A DNA stretch of 64,000 nucleotides from Rivularia sp. T60_A2020_040 (GTDB taxonomy: Bacteria; Cyanobacteriota; Cyanobacteriia; Cyanobacteriales; Nostocaceae), in NCBI GenBank assembly GCA_015272215.1, contig JACYMD010000093.1, forward strand, positions 1-64,000. Reading direction: 5' to 3'. The notes under the pieces were generated by a model. The model was not told the origin of the DNA, made no database searches, and saw only the letters and a list, made by a program, of their open reading frames with translations. Below are positions 44,510 to 53,631 of the stretch, in pieces. Position numbers and translations under genes: made by a program. Every line of letters begins with the position of its first letter. The stretch's first letter is position 1.

Positions 44510-46843
44510 ATGGTGGAGAAAATGGATTCGATATCAATTGGTATTGCTTGGTGTTTGGCTTGGGGAGAGAAGAAGAAACCCAAGTATGATTTAGATATTT
44601 TGCGTAAGATGCGGGAAGTATTACTGAATGGAGGAGATATTCCCCAGGAATTATCTGACATTGTAGATGCTGTTAGGGAATTAGATAAATTAGAGTTTCC
44701 AGATACACTTGCAAAATTAAAGGATTTAACAGAAAAGCACCCTTTGTTATGGAATTCACGCATCGGTTTAGTTTATGGTGGTGTTACGAAAGTTAAGCAA
44801 TACGTGTTTGAAGAATCGAAATTACCAGATATTCGTGGTGCTTCGGCTTTACTTGATAAAATTAATTTAATTGATTTACCTGCCTTTTTTGGTGAATATA
44901 AAAACGTACTAAATTCCAGTTCAAAATCTAATTCCAAATCAATTACAAAATCTGTATCTATATCCCAATGGTTACAGGAAAACTTCCATAGTTTAGAATC
45001 AGCTTTAATCCCAGAATTAATTATATATTCTACGGGTGGAAATATATTAGCTTTTTGTCCAGCAGCTTTTGTTGACGATTTAGCTAATGCCATAGAGAAA
45101 CGCTATACCCATGAAACATTAACAGCTAACTCTTGTGCAGTAGGTGCAAAATTTAAACCCTTAGAAATACGCTTTGGCTTATTACATAATAAAATAGAGA
45201 AAACTTTTTGGCTTGAGCATTATCATCAAAATTTGAATCATCCACTTATAGATGCTTACTTTACAAAATCTGATGTAAGTGATTCATTACAAACGTTTCA
45301 AGAACGTAAAAGCTTTAATGAATTAGTTGGTAAATTAGCATCTTTATTTAACAAGCGACGTAGTGGAAATGAATTTCTAAATCGTCACAGTCGCTGTTAT
45401 CCACCAATTTTTGAAACCCACCCCTATTTAAGAAGGGATGCAGGTGATTATCGCTCAACTGTAATGCAAGCAAAAGGACTTCCCAATCAACCTTGGTTTT
45501 CGGAAACTTCTGCACGTAAACGTATTGTTGGACAAATATCTAAACGGGATGATACTTCTCAAGATTGGTACAATCAAGCTGGTTTTGCTTGGAAACCTGA
45601 TGAAGTGGATTTTTACATTCCTAGTTGGGTAGAAAAATTTGAGGTTTTTTTAAATGATAATCAAGAGTTAAAAGATAAATATTATAACCCTTGTAAATAT
45701 CCAGAAGAAGCACGTTCATTAATCGAAATTGGTAACGCGAGTAAACCTAATGGTTTTGTCGCTTATATATATGCTGATGGCAATAATATGGGTGGCTATA
45801 TTCAGAAAATTCAAACACCACAAAAATATCAAGAATTCAGTCATGATATTTTTACAGCTACAGAACAATCAGTTTATCAAGCATTAGCAAAACACTTAGA
45901 ACCCCATCTGTTGAATAATATCAAAGATGTAGATAAACTCAAGCGTAATGGTAAATGGATTCATCCTTTTGAAATTTTAACTATTGGTGGGGATGATGTG
46001 ATGTTGATTGTTCCCGCAGATAAAGCCTTAGCGATCGCGAAAACCATTGGAGAGGAATTTGAAAAAATACTCTTAAAGAAACATGAATATAAATTAGAAG
46101 AAAAATATAATCCTCGTGTTGTACATCGATATCAAGAAGCAACCCAGTCAATTAGCAATAATCAATGTAAATTAAGTATGTCAACGGGTGTGTTGATTAC
46201 AGCCGATAATACACCTATATATTATGCTGAAAAACTCACTAATCAGTTGCTAAAATCGGCAAAAAAACGAGCTAAAGACCTGAAAAAGTTGAATTATTAT
46301 GGCGGAACAGTTGATTTTCTAGTGATGAAATCCGTGACAATGATTTCTTCTGATATTAATGAGTTTCGCAGCAATGGTTTGACAAAACTTAGTACTAAAA
46401 ACCAAAAATTAAAGTTATACGCAGCACCCTATACTCTACAGGAAATTGATGGGCTGTTAGCAACAGCAAAGGCTTTAAAAGATGCGGAATTTCCCAAATC
46501 ACAAATTTATCAAATTCGTAGTTTATTGGAAAGGGGTAAACAGACAGCTATCTTGAATTATCGCTATTTTCGAGTCAGATTAAGCGATAAAAAAGCGCAA
46601 AAATTACTACAAGATAAATTTGAATCAGCATGGTGTAAACCGAAAAATCCTGATAATCATGGCAATCTTGCACCTTGGATGTCTTTAGAAGAAACTCAAG
46701 AAGATACAACAGAAAATGAAGATAAAAAGAAGATAACTTACGAAACTATTTGGCGAGAATTAGTTGATTTATATCCGTTTATTCCCAAAAATAACAGCAA
46801 ATCCAATCCTTCACAATCAGAAGAGGGGGTATTGCAATCATGA
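44510..46843 (+). CDS. cas10: Type III CRISPR large subunit Cas10 (HD-less, cyclase motif intact)
   Basis: This 777-residue protein is Cas10, the large subunit of a type III effector. The Palm-like domains are visible: IIYSTGGNILAF (about residues 171-182), YADGNNMGGYI (residues 421-431) and the cyclase motif GGDDVMLI (493-500), which makes cyclic oligoadenylates from ATP. The N-terminus (residues 1-95) lacks the HD nuclease motif seen in many Cas10 proteins. The KVKQYVFEESKLPDIRGASALLDKIN block is typical. The ATG at 44510 has GAGGGGG upstream. It overlaps the next gene by 4 bp. I infer signalling rather than direct DNA cleavage by this subunit. Confidence 0.93.
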   Translation: MVEKMDSISIGIAWCLAWGEKKKPKYDLDILRKMREVLLNGGDIPQELSDIVDAVRELDKLEFPDTLAKLKDLTEKHPLLWNSRIGLVYGGVTKVKQYVFEESKLPDIRGASALLDKINLIDLPAFFGEYKNVLNSSSKSNSKSITKSVSISQWLQENFHSLESALIPELIIYSTGGNILAFCPAAFVDDLANAIEKRYTHETLTANSCAVGAKFKPLEIRFGLLHNKIEKTFWLEHYHQNLNHPLIDAYFTKSDVSDSLQTFQERKSFNELVGKLASLFNKRRSGNEFLNRHSRCYPPIFETHPYLRRDAGDYRSTVMQAKGLPNQPWFSETSARKRIVGQISKRDDTSQDWYNQAGFAWKPDEVDFYIPSWVEKFEVFLNDNQELKDKYYNPCKYPEEARSLIEIGNASKPNGFVAYIYADGNNMGGYIQKIQTPQKYQEFSHDIFTATEQSVYQALAKHLEPHLLNNIKDVDKLKRNGKWIHPFEILTIGGDDVMLIVPADKALAIAKTIGEEFEKILLKKHEYKLEEKYNPRVVHRYQEATQSISNNQCKLSMSTGVLITADNTPIYYAEKLTNQLLKSAKKRAKDLKKLNYYGGTVDFLVMKSVTMISSDINEFRSNGLTKLSTKNQKLKLYAAPYTLQEIDGLLATAKALKDAEFPKSQIYQIRSLLERGKQTAILNYRYFRVRLSDKKAQKLLQDKFESAWCKPKNPDNHGNLAPWMSLEETQEDTTENEDKKKITYETIWRELVDLYPFIPKNNSKSNPSQSEEGVLQS

Positions 46844-47553
46844 TTAATTTAGCAAACTTACCCAAAAATCAAATCACAACCATTCAACTGACAGCAATCA
46901 TTGATACAGCTTTGTGTGTTGGTGCTGGTGGTTCGAGTGGTTCCCTCGCAGACAAACCGATTATTCGCAATGCACAAGGACAATTGTTAATACCTGCTTC
47001 CCAACTCAAAGGAAGATTGCGTCATGAATGCGAAAAAATAGCCAGGGGTTTAGGATGGGAGATTTTTGCATCACCAAAAGCGGAAACTCTTTGTCCATCA
47101 GAAGCAGAAGTTAGTCATCAATTTCGGAATGCTTACAAAGTCGATGGTTATAGAGGTTATCACTGTCTAATTTCCCGGATATTTGGTAATCCCATACTTC
47201 CCTCTCGAATTATAGTTGATGATTTAATTTGTCCCATTGACAAAGAAAGTTTACCAGAGGTGATACGCCCTGGGGTAACAATTAATCGTCGTCGTTTAAC
47301 CGCAGAAGAAAATAAATTATTTTTTCTAGAAACATCCCCAGCAAATAATCAATTGGAATTTACTGGAAGTATTCATTTATTACCAGATTGTCCATCTTAT
47401 GCTAGAGCTTTAATTTTAGCAGGTTTGCGACATATTCATGCCCTTGGAGGTAGTAAATCTGCTGGTTTAGGGTGGTTAAGTTGGCAAAATTTAGAAACAC
47501 TACCAGAAGATGATGCAGCTTGGGAAATGTTATTACCACAGGTGGAATCATGA
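46840..47553 (+). CDS. Cas7/Csm3-like RAMP protein 1
   Basis: This 237-residue RAMP protein has TIQLTAIIDTALCVGAGGSSG, then DKPIIRNAQGQLLIPASQLKGRLRHECE, and the glycine-rich GGSKSAGLGWL near the C-terminus. These are Csm3-type Cas7 features. The aspartate at residue 38 aligns with the catalytic Asp33 of Streptococcus thermophilus Csm3, so target-RNA cleavage is plausible. The ATGA overlaps tie it to cas10 before and csx10 after. Confidence 0.85.
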   Translation: MINLANLPKNQITTIQLTAIIDTALCVGAGGSSGSLADKPIIRNAQGQLLIPASQLKGRLRHECEKIARGLGWEIFASPKAETLCPSEAEVSHQFRNAYKVDGYRGYHCLISRIFGNPILPSRIIVDDLICPIDKESLPEVIRPGVTINRRRLTAEENKLFFLETSPANNQLEFTGSIHLLPDCPSYARALILAGLRHIHALGGSKSAGLGWLSWQNLETLPEDDAAWEMLLPQVES

Positions 47554-48923
47554 AGCAGATTAAATTAAAAATTACAGCCCTATCACCATTAGCAATAGCA
47601 GCGAAAAAACCAGGTTCAGTCAGTGAAGCAGAAGACCATATTCCCGGTAGTGTGATTAGAGGTGCGATTGCATCTCATATTTTACAACTTTCTCATCAAC
47701 AAATACCAGGTATTGCGACAGAAAATTTAGCAAGTAACGGTGGTGAATTTACAGCTTTATTTTTAGGCGATCATCCCGCGATTTTTCACAATGCTTATCC
47801 AGCAGTAGCAAAAATTGTCGATGAGTCAAATCATTGCAAAACTAAACCTGACTTAATTTCTCAAATTGTCGATGATCCGATTATGGTTTTACCAGCAACA
47901 GCGGTAAGTTCTAAAACTAAATCTGGTTTTAAATCTCCAGGAAATGGTGTTTTTGACACTTTAATTGACCGTTTTTGTGCAGAAGCTTATGATTATCCCT
48001 TTGATCCAAGTGACTCCAAATCTCTCCAAGAAAAAACCGATGCAAGGGTAGAACCCTATAGTGGTTTTTATAGCAAAAATAATAACAGTAACATCAAATA
48101 TCAATATCGCAGTCATTCTGTTAGTAAGCGCTTTTTAACAAGGGTGGGAATCAATCGTCAACGGGCTACATCTGAAGATGATATACTTTACAGTATTGAA
48201 GTGTTAAATGAATCATTTGCTATTAATCAGCAAGGAAAAAATTGGCAACCTGTTGTTTATCGTAGTTCCATACTTATCAACAATGATAGTTTAGCTGAAT
48301 CCTTAGCAAACTTTATTAATCAGAATTCCCAAATATTTCGTTTAGGTGGTGCAACTTCCAGAGGTTTAGGAAAGGTAAAAATCGAAGCTGATCTTGAAGA
48401 TGCTTTTAAGGATATTGAAGCAAGAATCAAAGAATTTAATCAAAAGCTTCAAGAACGTTGGTTATTATGGTCAGTATTTGGAGAAGCCGAAAAAAATCTT
48501 TTAGATAATCGTGTATACTTTACAATCGATTTACAAGCTGATGCTATTTTGAAAGAAAATTGGCGCAAAACTACAGTTATTTCCGCTAAAATGCTATGTG
48601 AATATGTCGGTTTAGATGAAAGATTTGCAAATCTCAAAAATCGAGTCGAACAAGATAATTTCCTCAAATTAGAAGTAGCATATAGCACTTATAACTATCG
48701 TTCCGGATGGAACTCAGCTTGGGGATTAATGAAAGATATGGAATTAGTGACAAATAGAGGAGGTGTGTATTTATTTAGTACAAGTAAAGATAATCAGCAA
48801 TTATGGATTGATCAACTTCAAGAATTAGAACTTCAAGGAATCGGAGAAAGAACCTCAGAAGGTTTCGGTCAAATGCAAATTTGTCAAGAATTTCATTGTG
48901 TATTTAGAGAGAGTGCTAAATGA
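47550..48923 (+). CDS. csx10: Csx10-like RAMP protein (Cas5-type)
   Basis: The start at ATG 47550 is chosen because it overlaps the previous stop as ATGA and gives the expected MKQIKLKITALSPLAIAAKK. An upstream start would add ten unconserved residues. The 457-residue protein has two RAMP halves: IPGSVIRGAIASHIL with GGATSRGLGKVKIEAD, and NYRSGWNSAWGLMKDM with GERTSEGFGQM. This layout matches Csx10, the Cas5-like subunit diagnostic of type III-D. Its role is to bind the crRNA 5' handle, by family inference. It ends in an ATGA overlap with the small-subunit gene. Confidence 0.8.
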   Translation: MKQIKLKITALSPLAIAAKKPGSVSEAEDHIPGSVIRGAIASHILQLSHQQIPGIATENLASNGGEFTALFLGDHPAIFHNAYPAVAKIVDESNHCKTKPDLISQIVDDPIMVLPATAVSSKTKSGFKSPGNGVFDTLIDRFCAEAYDYPFDPSDSKSLQEKTDARVEPYSGFYSKNNNSNIKYQYRSHSVSKRFLTRVGINRQRATSEDDILYSIEVLNESFAINQQGKNWQPVVYRSSILINNDSLAESLANFINQNSQIFRLGGATSRGLGKVKIEADLEDAFKDIEARIKEFNQKLQERWLLWSVFGEAEKNLLDNRVYFTIDLQADAILKENWRKTTVISAKMLCEYVGLDERFANLKNRVEQDNFLKLEVAYSTYNYRSGWNSAWGLMKDMELVTNRGGVYLFSTSKDNQQLWIDQLQELELQGIGERTSEGFGQMQICQEFHCVFRESAK

Positions 48924-49330
48924 GTGAACCTTTACTACAACAAAAACAACTACAAGTTCAAAAAGGAATTCTTCAAGCGGAAGATGATTTAGTCATCTGG
49001 ATTCAGAATGCTTTAGATCAAACCAATTATGGAGACTTAGAAGAATCGCAATTTCGCAACTTAGTTCGGGTTGCTGATACAACAGAAAGCGCAGAAGTTA
49101 TCAAAAATTTTATCCGTTATCAAGTTGGAAGGGATAAAAAATGGGGAAAAGGAAACGGTTCTTTAGCAGAAAGAATAGTCCAAGATATTGATGGAAATTT
49201 AAAGATAAATGCTCAGGCGATCGCAGAGTGTTGTCAAACAGTTTTTAAGCCGATTTGGTTAGAATTAATTCGTCGATATTTAGGTTATGGTGCGCGGTAT
49301 TTGAAGTATAAAAGGGATGGTGTAGTATAG
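48920..49330 (+). CDS. Probable type III small subunit (Cas11-like)
   Basis: This 136-residue, mostly helical protein lies where small subunits (Csm2/Cmr5, Cas11) are encoded, directly after csx10 with a 4-bp overlap. It contains ESAEVIKNFIRYQVGRDKKWGKGNGSLAERIVQDID, an Arg/Lys-rich helical stretch suited to crRNA-target contact. I do not recognise a precise family, so the assignment rests on size, helical nature and position. Confidence 0.65.
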   Translation: MSEPLLQQKQLQVQKGILQAEDDLVIWIQNALDQTNYGDLEESQFRNLVRVADTTESAEVIKNFIRYQVGRDKKWGKGNGSLAERIVQDIDGNLKINAQAIAECCQTVFKPIWLELIRRYLGYGARYLKYKRDGVV

Positions 49331-49400
49331 GATAAAAATATGACCGAAAGCATTGGAAAAACCTTGATAATAGTTGTTATTTAGAATGAGAAATTAGTTA

Positions 49401-50552
49401 ATGAGAAATACACTTATCTGTACAGTTGGTACAAGTCTTTTTGGCAACTTTAAATCTAGTCAAGAAGAAGAGTTAAAGCAAGCTTTTACAGAAAAAAACT
49501 GGCAAAAACTTACTTTATTACTTTTAGATAAACCGAACACAGAGCGTATCTGTGGAGCAGAAATTAATTCCATTGCCAGAATATATGAAAAAGGGTTTTT
49601 ATCATCTTTGGAGAAGTTAGTATTTCTACTTTCAGATACAGATGACGGCAAAGCGACTGGAGACATTTTAAAAATGTATTATGCAAATAGTCGTAATCCC
49701 ATCAACTTTAAAAAAGTAGAATGTCGCGTACTCAAAGGTTTACGAGATGACGATGTGAAAGCATTTAAGCAAGAAGGATTGAAAAATCTAGTTCGCGAAA
49801 TTAGTACTGAAACTAGAAATTTTTCTTCTGAAGCAATAGCAATCAATGCGACAGGTGGTTATAAGGCTCAAATCTCCTTTGCAGGAATGATTGGACAAGC
49901 GTTAGGTATTCCTGTTTACTATTTATTTGAGAGATTTTCAGAAGTAATCGAGCTACCACCACAACCAGTAGCTCTTGACCTGGTTTTTTGGTTAAATAAC
50001 TATCCTTTATTCGAGTTTTTAGAAACCGAACAAACTGCTATAAAAGCTGAAATTCAAGAAATTATTGCTGAAACAATGTCCGATAAAGAGATAAAAAATC
50101 TTTGGAATGGAGACTATATAAAATCTCTCATAGATGAAGAAGTTATGGATAACGTCACTTATATTAGTCTTTCAGCAATGGGGGTTTTATTTAATGAGCG
50201 ATCGCGTTTAGAATTTGCCAAACAAGAAACCACATTACTCTCATTAATTCCCCAAGATAATACAATACCAGAAAAAAAAGAAATAAATCTTAGGGATGAC
50301 CACGGCAAAGATAAATTGCAAAATTTTGCCGAAAAAATTTGTAATTCTCCTTATGTAAAAAAGGTCGTCAATTCTTTACCATTTAACCCTAAAGCAACTA
50401 ATCAAATTCGTCGTACTAAAGCAAACGGAATTGTCGAGTTTGTTTTAACTTGGACAGATGCAGGTTTAGGATTATGTATTGAAACAACGGGTAGAAATAT
50501 AGCTGAAACAAATACGATTGCTTTGCATTTAAAAGAAAACTACTCAAAATAA
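49401..50552 (+). CDS. CARF-domain effector with RelE-like C-terminus (Cami1-like)
   Basis: This 383-residue protein starts with a CARF fold (residues 1-185): TLICTVGTSLFGNF at the start, and AIAINATGGYKAQISFAGMIGQALGIPVYYLFE, the cyclic-oligoadenylate site. A helical linker spans about 190-275. Residues 296-383 (GKDKLQNFAEKICNSPYVKKVVNSLPFNP, TTGRNIAETNTIALHL) resemble a RelE-type toxin, as in the CARF-RelE ribonuclease Cami1. No HEPN RxxxxH motif is seen, so it is not an ordinary Csm6/Csx1. I infer a cOA-activated ribosome-dependent or mRNA ribonuclease. The RelE call is by pattern and needs structural support. Confidence 0.7.
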   Translation: MRNTLICTVGTSLFGNFKSSQEEELKQAFTEKNWQKLTLLLLDKPNTERICGAEINSIARIYEKGFLSSLEKLVFLLSDTDDGKATGDILKMYYANSRNPINFKKVECRVLKGLRDDDVKAFKQEGLKNLVREISTETRNFSSEAIAINATGGYKAQISFAGMIGQALGIPVYYLFERFSEVIELPPQPVALDLVFWLNNYPLFEFLETEQTAIKAEIQEIIAETMSDKEIKNLWNGDYIKSLIDEEVMDNVTYISLSAMGVLFNERSRLEFAKQETTLLSLIPQDNTIPEKKEINLRDDHGKDKLQNFAEKICNSPYVKKVVNSLPFNPKATNQIRRTKANGIVEFVLTWTDAGLGLCIETTGRNIAETNTIALHLKENYSK

Positions 50553-50563
50553 AAAATCAAACC

Positions 50564-51442
50564 ATGTTCGACACATTTAAAAACCGCTTAGAACTAACAG
50601 CAACCCTGACAACCGTAACCGCATTACGAATTAGTGCAGGACGTTCCAGCGAACCCATCGGTTCCGATTTACCAGTGATTAAAGACGCATTGGGCAATCC
50701 CTTAATACCCGGTTCTAGCTTTAAAGGAGCATTGCGATCGCGTTTAGAAAGTTTCCTCCGTGGTATTGTTGGTAATAATCGTAAATTAGTCGCAAATCCT
50801 GCTATTGAAGAGGAATGGTCACTGACATCGAAAGAATTATCAACATTTAAAGAAGGGATTCAAAACTTAAAATCGGAAGAAAAAGAAGAAAGGTTACATC
50901 AATACATTGTCAAAAACACAGATTTAATTTCTTCTCTATTTGGTTCTCCTTGGATAGCGAGCAAATTCCAAGTACGCGACTTAACAGTAAAACCAAATAC
51001 TTGGTTTGGACAATATCAAGAACGTGACGGTGTATCCATTAACAGAGATACTGAAACCGCAGCAGATGGAAAACTTTACGACTTCCAAATAGTACCCGCA
51101 GCAACTCAATTTGAATTTAAAGCCATAGTCGAAAATGCAGAAGAATGGGAATTAGGTTTATTGATGATTGGTTTGCATCAATTTGAAACCGAACAAATTC
51201 CCCTTGGTGGTGGGCGCTCTCGTGGTTTAGGTGTTGTTAAATTAAAATTGGAAGATATGCTGTGGTTTGATTATCCCGCAGATAGACCAGATTTATTACT
51301 TGATTATCTTAAGAAAATGGTGATGGGTGATAAAACTGCTTATGAAGATGCGGGGGAATTTAAAGACCATTGGGTACAGCAATTAATTGATAAACTGACA
51401 ATTAATAAATCAAATAAAAATACCAGTGAGATAAAGGGGTAA
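50564..51442 (+). CDS. Cas7/Csm3-like RAMP protein 2
   Basis: This 292-residue protein is a classic Csm3: LTATLTTVTALRISAGRSSEPIGSDLPVIKD, then PLIPGSSFKGALRSRLES, SLFGSPWIASKFQVRDL, RDGVSINRDTETAADGKLYDF and GGGRSRGLGVVKLKLEDM. Asp35 aligns with the catalytic aspartate of Csm3. It lies 11 bp after the CARF gene and 1 bp before the next one, so it is inside the operon. Confidence 0.9.
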   Translation: MFDTFKNRLELTATLTTVTALRISAGRSSEPIGSDLPVIKDALGNPLIPGSSFKGALRSRLESFLRGIVGNNRKLVANPAIEEEWSLTSKELSTFKEGIQNLKSEEKEERLHQYIVKNTDLISSLFGSPWIASKFQVRDLTVKPNTWFGQYQERDGVSINRDTETAADGKLYDFQIVPAATQFEFKAIVENAEEWELGLLMIGLHQFETEQIPLGGGRSRGLGVVKLKLEDMLWFDYPADRPDLLLDYLKKMVMGDKTAYEDAGEFKDHWVQQLIDKLTINKSNKNTSEIKG

Positions 51443-51443
51443 T

Positions 51444-52064
51444 ATGGCTTTTAGTAATTTCAAAATTATCGGCGAAGTTCTCAAAGAATATCAAGTTACT
51501 TACACTGAAGCAAATTTTATCGCTGAAACTCCTTTTAATGTATCCGATTACTTTCGAGAAGATTTAGAGATAGTAATGCGGGAGGGAGTTGTTAACAATT
51601 CGGAGTTTGCTATTTGTGAAAATTTAATTTACCCAGTTCTCAAAGAAGTCTGGAAACTTTATAACAAGAAATTTACCTTATGGAGTCACCAATCTTTAAA
51701 TTGTGATGAAAAGCTTTCGGGCTATCCGGAATATATTTTAGCAAGACGCTCTCCATTAGGAAAAGTTGTTTTCGATCAACCTTATTTTATTTTAGTTGAA
51801 GCCAAGCAAGATGATTTTGAAGGTGGTTGGGCGCAATGTCTCGCGGAAATGATAGCTGCACAAAGGTTAAATGCAGAACATTCTATTGTCATATTTGGTA
51901 TTTCTTCTAATGGCAATACTTGGCAATTTGGAAAATTAGAAGATAACAAGTTTACTAGAAATATTACTCCTTATACAATTTACGAATTAGACAAACTTTT
52001 TGCAGTTGTAAATTTTATATTTCAGCAATGCGAACAACAGTTAGATAATTTAGTCGCTGCTTAA
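51444..52064 (+). CDS. PD-(D/E)xK-like nuclease-fold protein
   Basis: This 206-residue protein starts 1 bp after the csm3-like stop and has AAAGGGG upstream. It has the pattern of a restriction-endonuclease-like domain: Glu59 in ENLIYPVLKEVW, an acidic residue in SGYPEYILARR (residues 92-102, usually SGxPDY), and VEAK (118-121) followed by GGWAQCLAEMIAAQ. Such proteins are common in cyanobacteria as uncharacterised conserved genes. Its place inside a type III operon suggests an accessory nuclease or a passenger gene. No CARF or other sensor domain is seen on it. Confidence 0.6.
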   Translation: MAFSNFKIIGEVLKEYQVTYTEANFIAETPFNVSDYFREDLEIVMREGVVNNSEFAICENLIYPVLKEVWKLYNKKFTLWSHQSLNCDEKLSGYPEYILARRSPLGKVVFDQPYFILVEAKQDDFEGGWAQCLAEMIAAQRLNAEHSIVIFGISSNGNTWQFGKLEDNKFTRNITPYTIYELDKLFAVVNFIFQQCEQQLDNLVAA

Positions 52065-52159
52065 TATTCAAAACTAAATGATAATTAGTAGTGCGTTGGC
52101 GTAGCCTGCCCGGAGGGCATACATCTTGCTCGCTATTTACAAAAAAGTAAATCTTAACC
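52065..52159. repeat. Interspersed GCGTAGCCTGCCCGGAGGGC hairpin
   Basis: The gap between two cas operon genes contains AGTAGTGCGTTGGCGTAGCC and GCCCGGAGGGC, resembling the repeat at 14519-14579. It breaks the otherwise tight gene packing. Confidence 0.6.
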
Positions 52160-53140
52160 ATGCATAAACGACTTGTTAATCATTGCACTATTAATTTCAG
52201 TATTATTCCCGATGGACCAATTTTAATTAAATCGGGAAAAGAAGGTGCTGACCCCACGAACCCAGATATGGAATTTGTGAGAACATTTCACAAAGGGGGA
52301 TGGTCGATATATCTACCAGGAAGCAGTCTTAAAGGAGCAATTCGCGCTCATGCAGAAAGGATTGTTAGGACTATTGGAGGTGAGACAATTCCTCGTGATA
52401 ATAATACTAATAAAATTTGGGCAAATGACCCTTTAAATGATAAATATAGTTATTTGAAGAATCCTCAAGGAAAGGATTTACCACCTCACGAAATTTATCA
52501 AAAATCTTCTTTTACTGACCAAATGTTTGGTAATACTGCTATTGCAAGTCGGGTGAGAATTGAAGATGCACATCCAGTTGATGTTAAACAATTACATATT
52601 GAAGAACGAAATGGTGTCGCAATTGATAGGGTATTTGGTTCGGTTGCAGTAGGACCATTTAATTATCAAGTATGTACTGCGGGAGACTTTCAAACTAAAA
52701 TTCATTTGAAGAATTTTACCTTAGCACAATTGGGTTTAATCGGTTTAGTATTGCGTGATTTAAATGATGGTTGGTTTGGTTTAGGTTTTGCTAAATCTCG
52801 CGGTTTGGGAACAGTAAAAATTAAATATAATTCTGCCATAGTTCAATATCCAGGATGTGTAATCAATGAAGAAAATAAGCAAATTCAACTTTTAGGAAGT
52901 GATAATCAATGGAACTGGAATTACTTATTAGGAGTCGGAGAATTTTTATCAGAAGAAGAAGCTAATAAATATGGTTTTCAAAAACCAGATAAACAAGATT
53001 CTCCGGTACGTGCAGAATCGATGGATTTAGGTTTTGGTGTGCAAATGAAATGGCAAGGGAATACGGAAGCAGGTGCAAAAGATTTATTTATGCGTGCAGT
53101 TCGTTCTTGGGGTGAGCTTTTAGGGTGTACAACATCATGA
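52160..53140 (+). CDS. Cas7-like RAMP protein 3
   Basis: This 326-residue protein has NFSIIPDGPILIKSGKEGADPTNPDMEFV, then YLPGSSLKGAIRAHAERIV, QMFGNTAIASRVRIEDAH, GVAIDRVFGSVAVGPFNYQV and GFAKSRGLGTVKIKYN, all RAMP hallmarks. Asp36 lies at the position of the catalytic aspartate. The C-terminal third is variable. The stop codon overlaps the start of csx19 by ATGA. It probably forms part of the Cas7 backbone. Confidence 0.85.
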   Translation: MHKRLVNHCTINFSIIPDGPILIKSGKEGADPTNPDMEFVRTFHKGGWSIYLPGSSLKGAIRAHAERIVRTIGGETIPRDNNTNKIWANDPLNDKYSYLKNPQGKDLPPHEIYQKSSFTDQMFGNTAIASRVRIEDAHPVDVKQLHIEERNGVAIDRVFGSVAVGPFNYQVCTAGDFQTKIHLKNFTLAQLGLIGLVLRDLNDGWFGLGFAKSRGLGTVKIKYNSAIVQYPGCVINEENKQIQLLGSDNQWNWNYLLGVGEFLSEEEANKYGFQKPDKQDSPVRAESMDLGFGVQMKWQGNTEAGAKDLFMRAVRSWGELLGCTTS

Positions 53141-53592
53141 CACAAGGATATGTATATCATCGGCAATTTGTCACAGTAGAAGATATTAATAACATAATTG
53201 ATGCTGTTCATAAAACCTGTAATCTATCAGAAAATTATTATTTTTTACGCTACTACCATAAAGTTAGTGGAATTTGTGCGGAATTACCTGAAGAACGAGG
53301 GGAAATCGAAGGACAAATGTTTAATGGGATTTGTGAGTTGCGGTGGAAGAAATATCAGGCTGGATATGAGGCTTTAATTCTTAGCAAAAACCAAGTTGAA
53401 ATTGCAGGTTTTGATGCTTTAAGTGGGGAATGGAAAATTTGCGATCGCAATGCATTTTGGCATGATATAAACGAAACAAAATTTCCCAAAGGTTTTATTT
53501 TTCCAGAACAGCAACCTGAAATTAAACAACGATATTTTCAAGACTCAACAACAGCAACCGTTCACTTTGTCGCACTAACTGTGAAAAACTAA
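53137..53592 (+). CDS. csx19: Csx19 family protein
   Basis: ATG 53137, overlapping the upstream stop as ATGA, is preferred over a GTG four codons earlier. The 151-residue protein has the Csx19-like block GEIEGQMFNGICELRWKKYQAGYEALILS and an N-terminal YVYHRQF. Csx19 is typical of type III-D loci, where it is part of the effector complex. Its position between two RAMP genes agrees. Biochemical function is not established. Confidence 0.7.
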   Translation: MTQGYVYHRQFVTVEDINNIIDAVHKTCNLSENYYFLRYYHKVSGICAELPEERGEIEGQMFNGICELRWKKYQAGYEALILSKNQVEIAGFDALSGEWKICDRNAFWHDINETKFPKGFIFPEQQPEIKQRYFQDSTTATVHFVALTVKN

Positions 53593-53631
53593 ATTCAATC
53601 CAAAATCAAAAATTTAAAATCCAAAATATCG

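Noticed and set aside
49401-50552. CARF protein as an ordinary Csm6/Csx1
   Set aside because: No HEPN RxxxxH motif is present in the C-terminal half, and the C-terminus fits a RelE-like pattern better.
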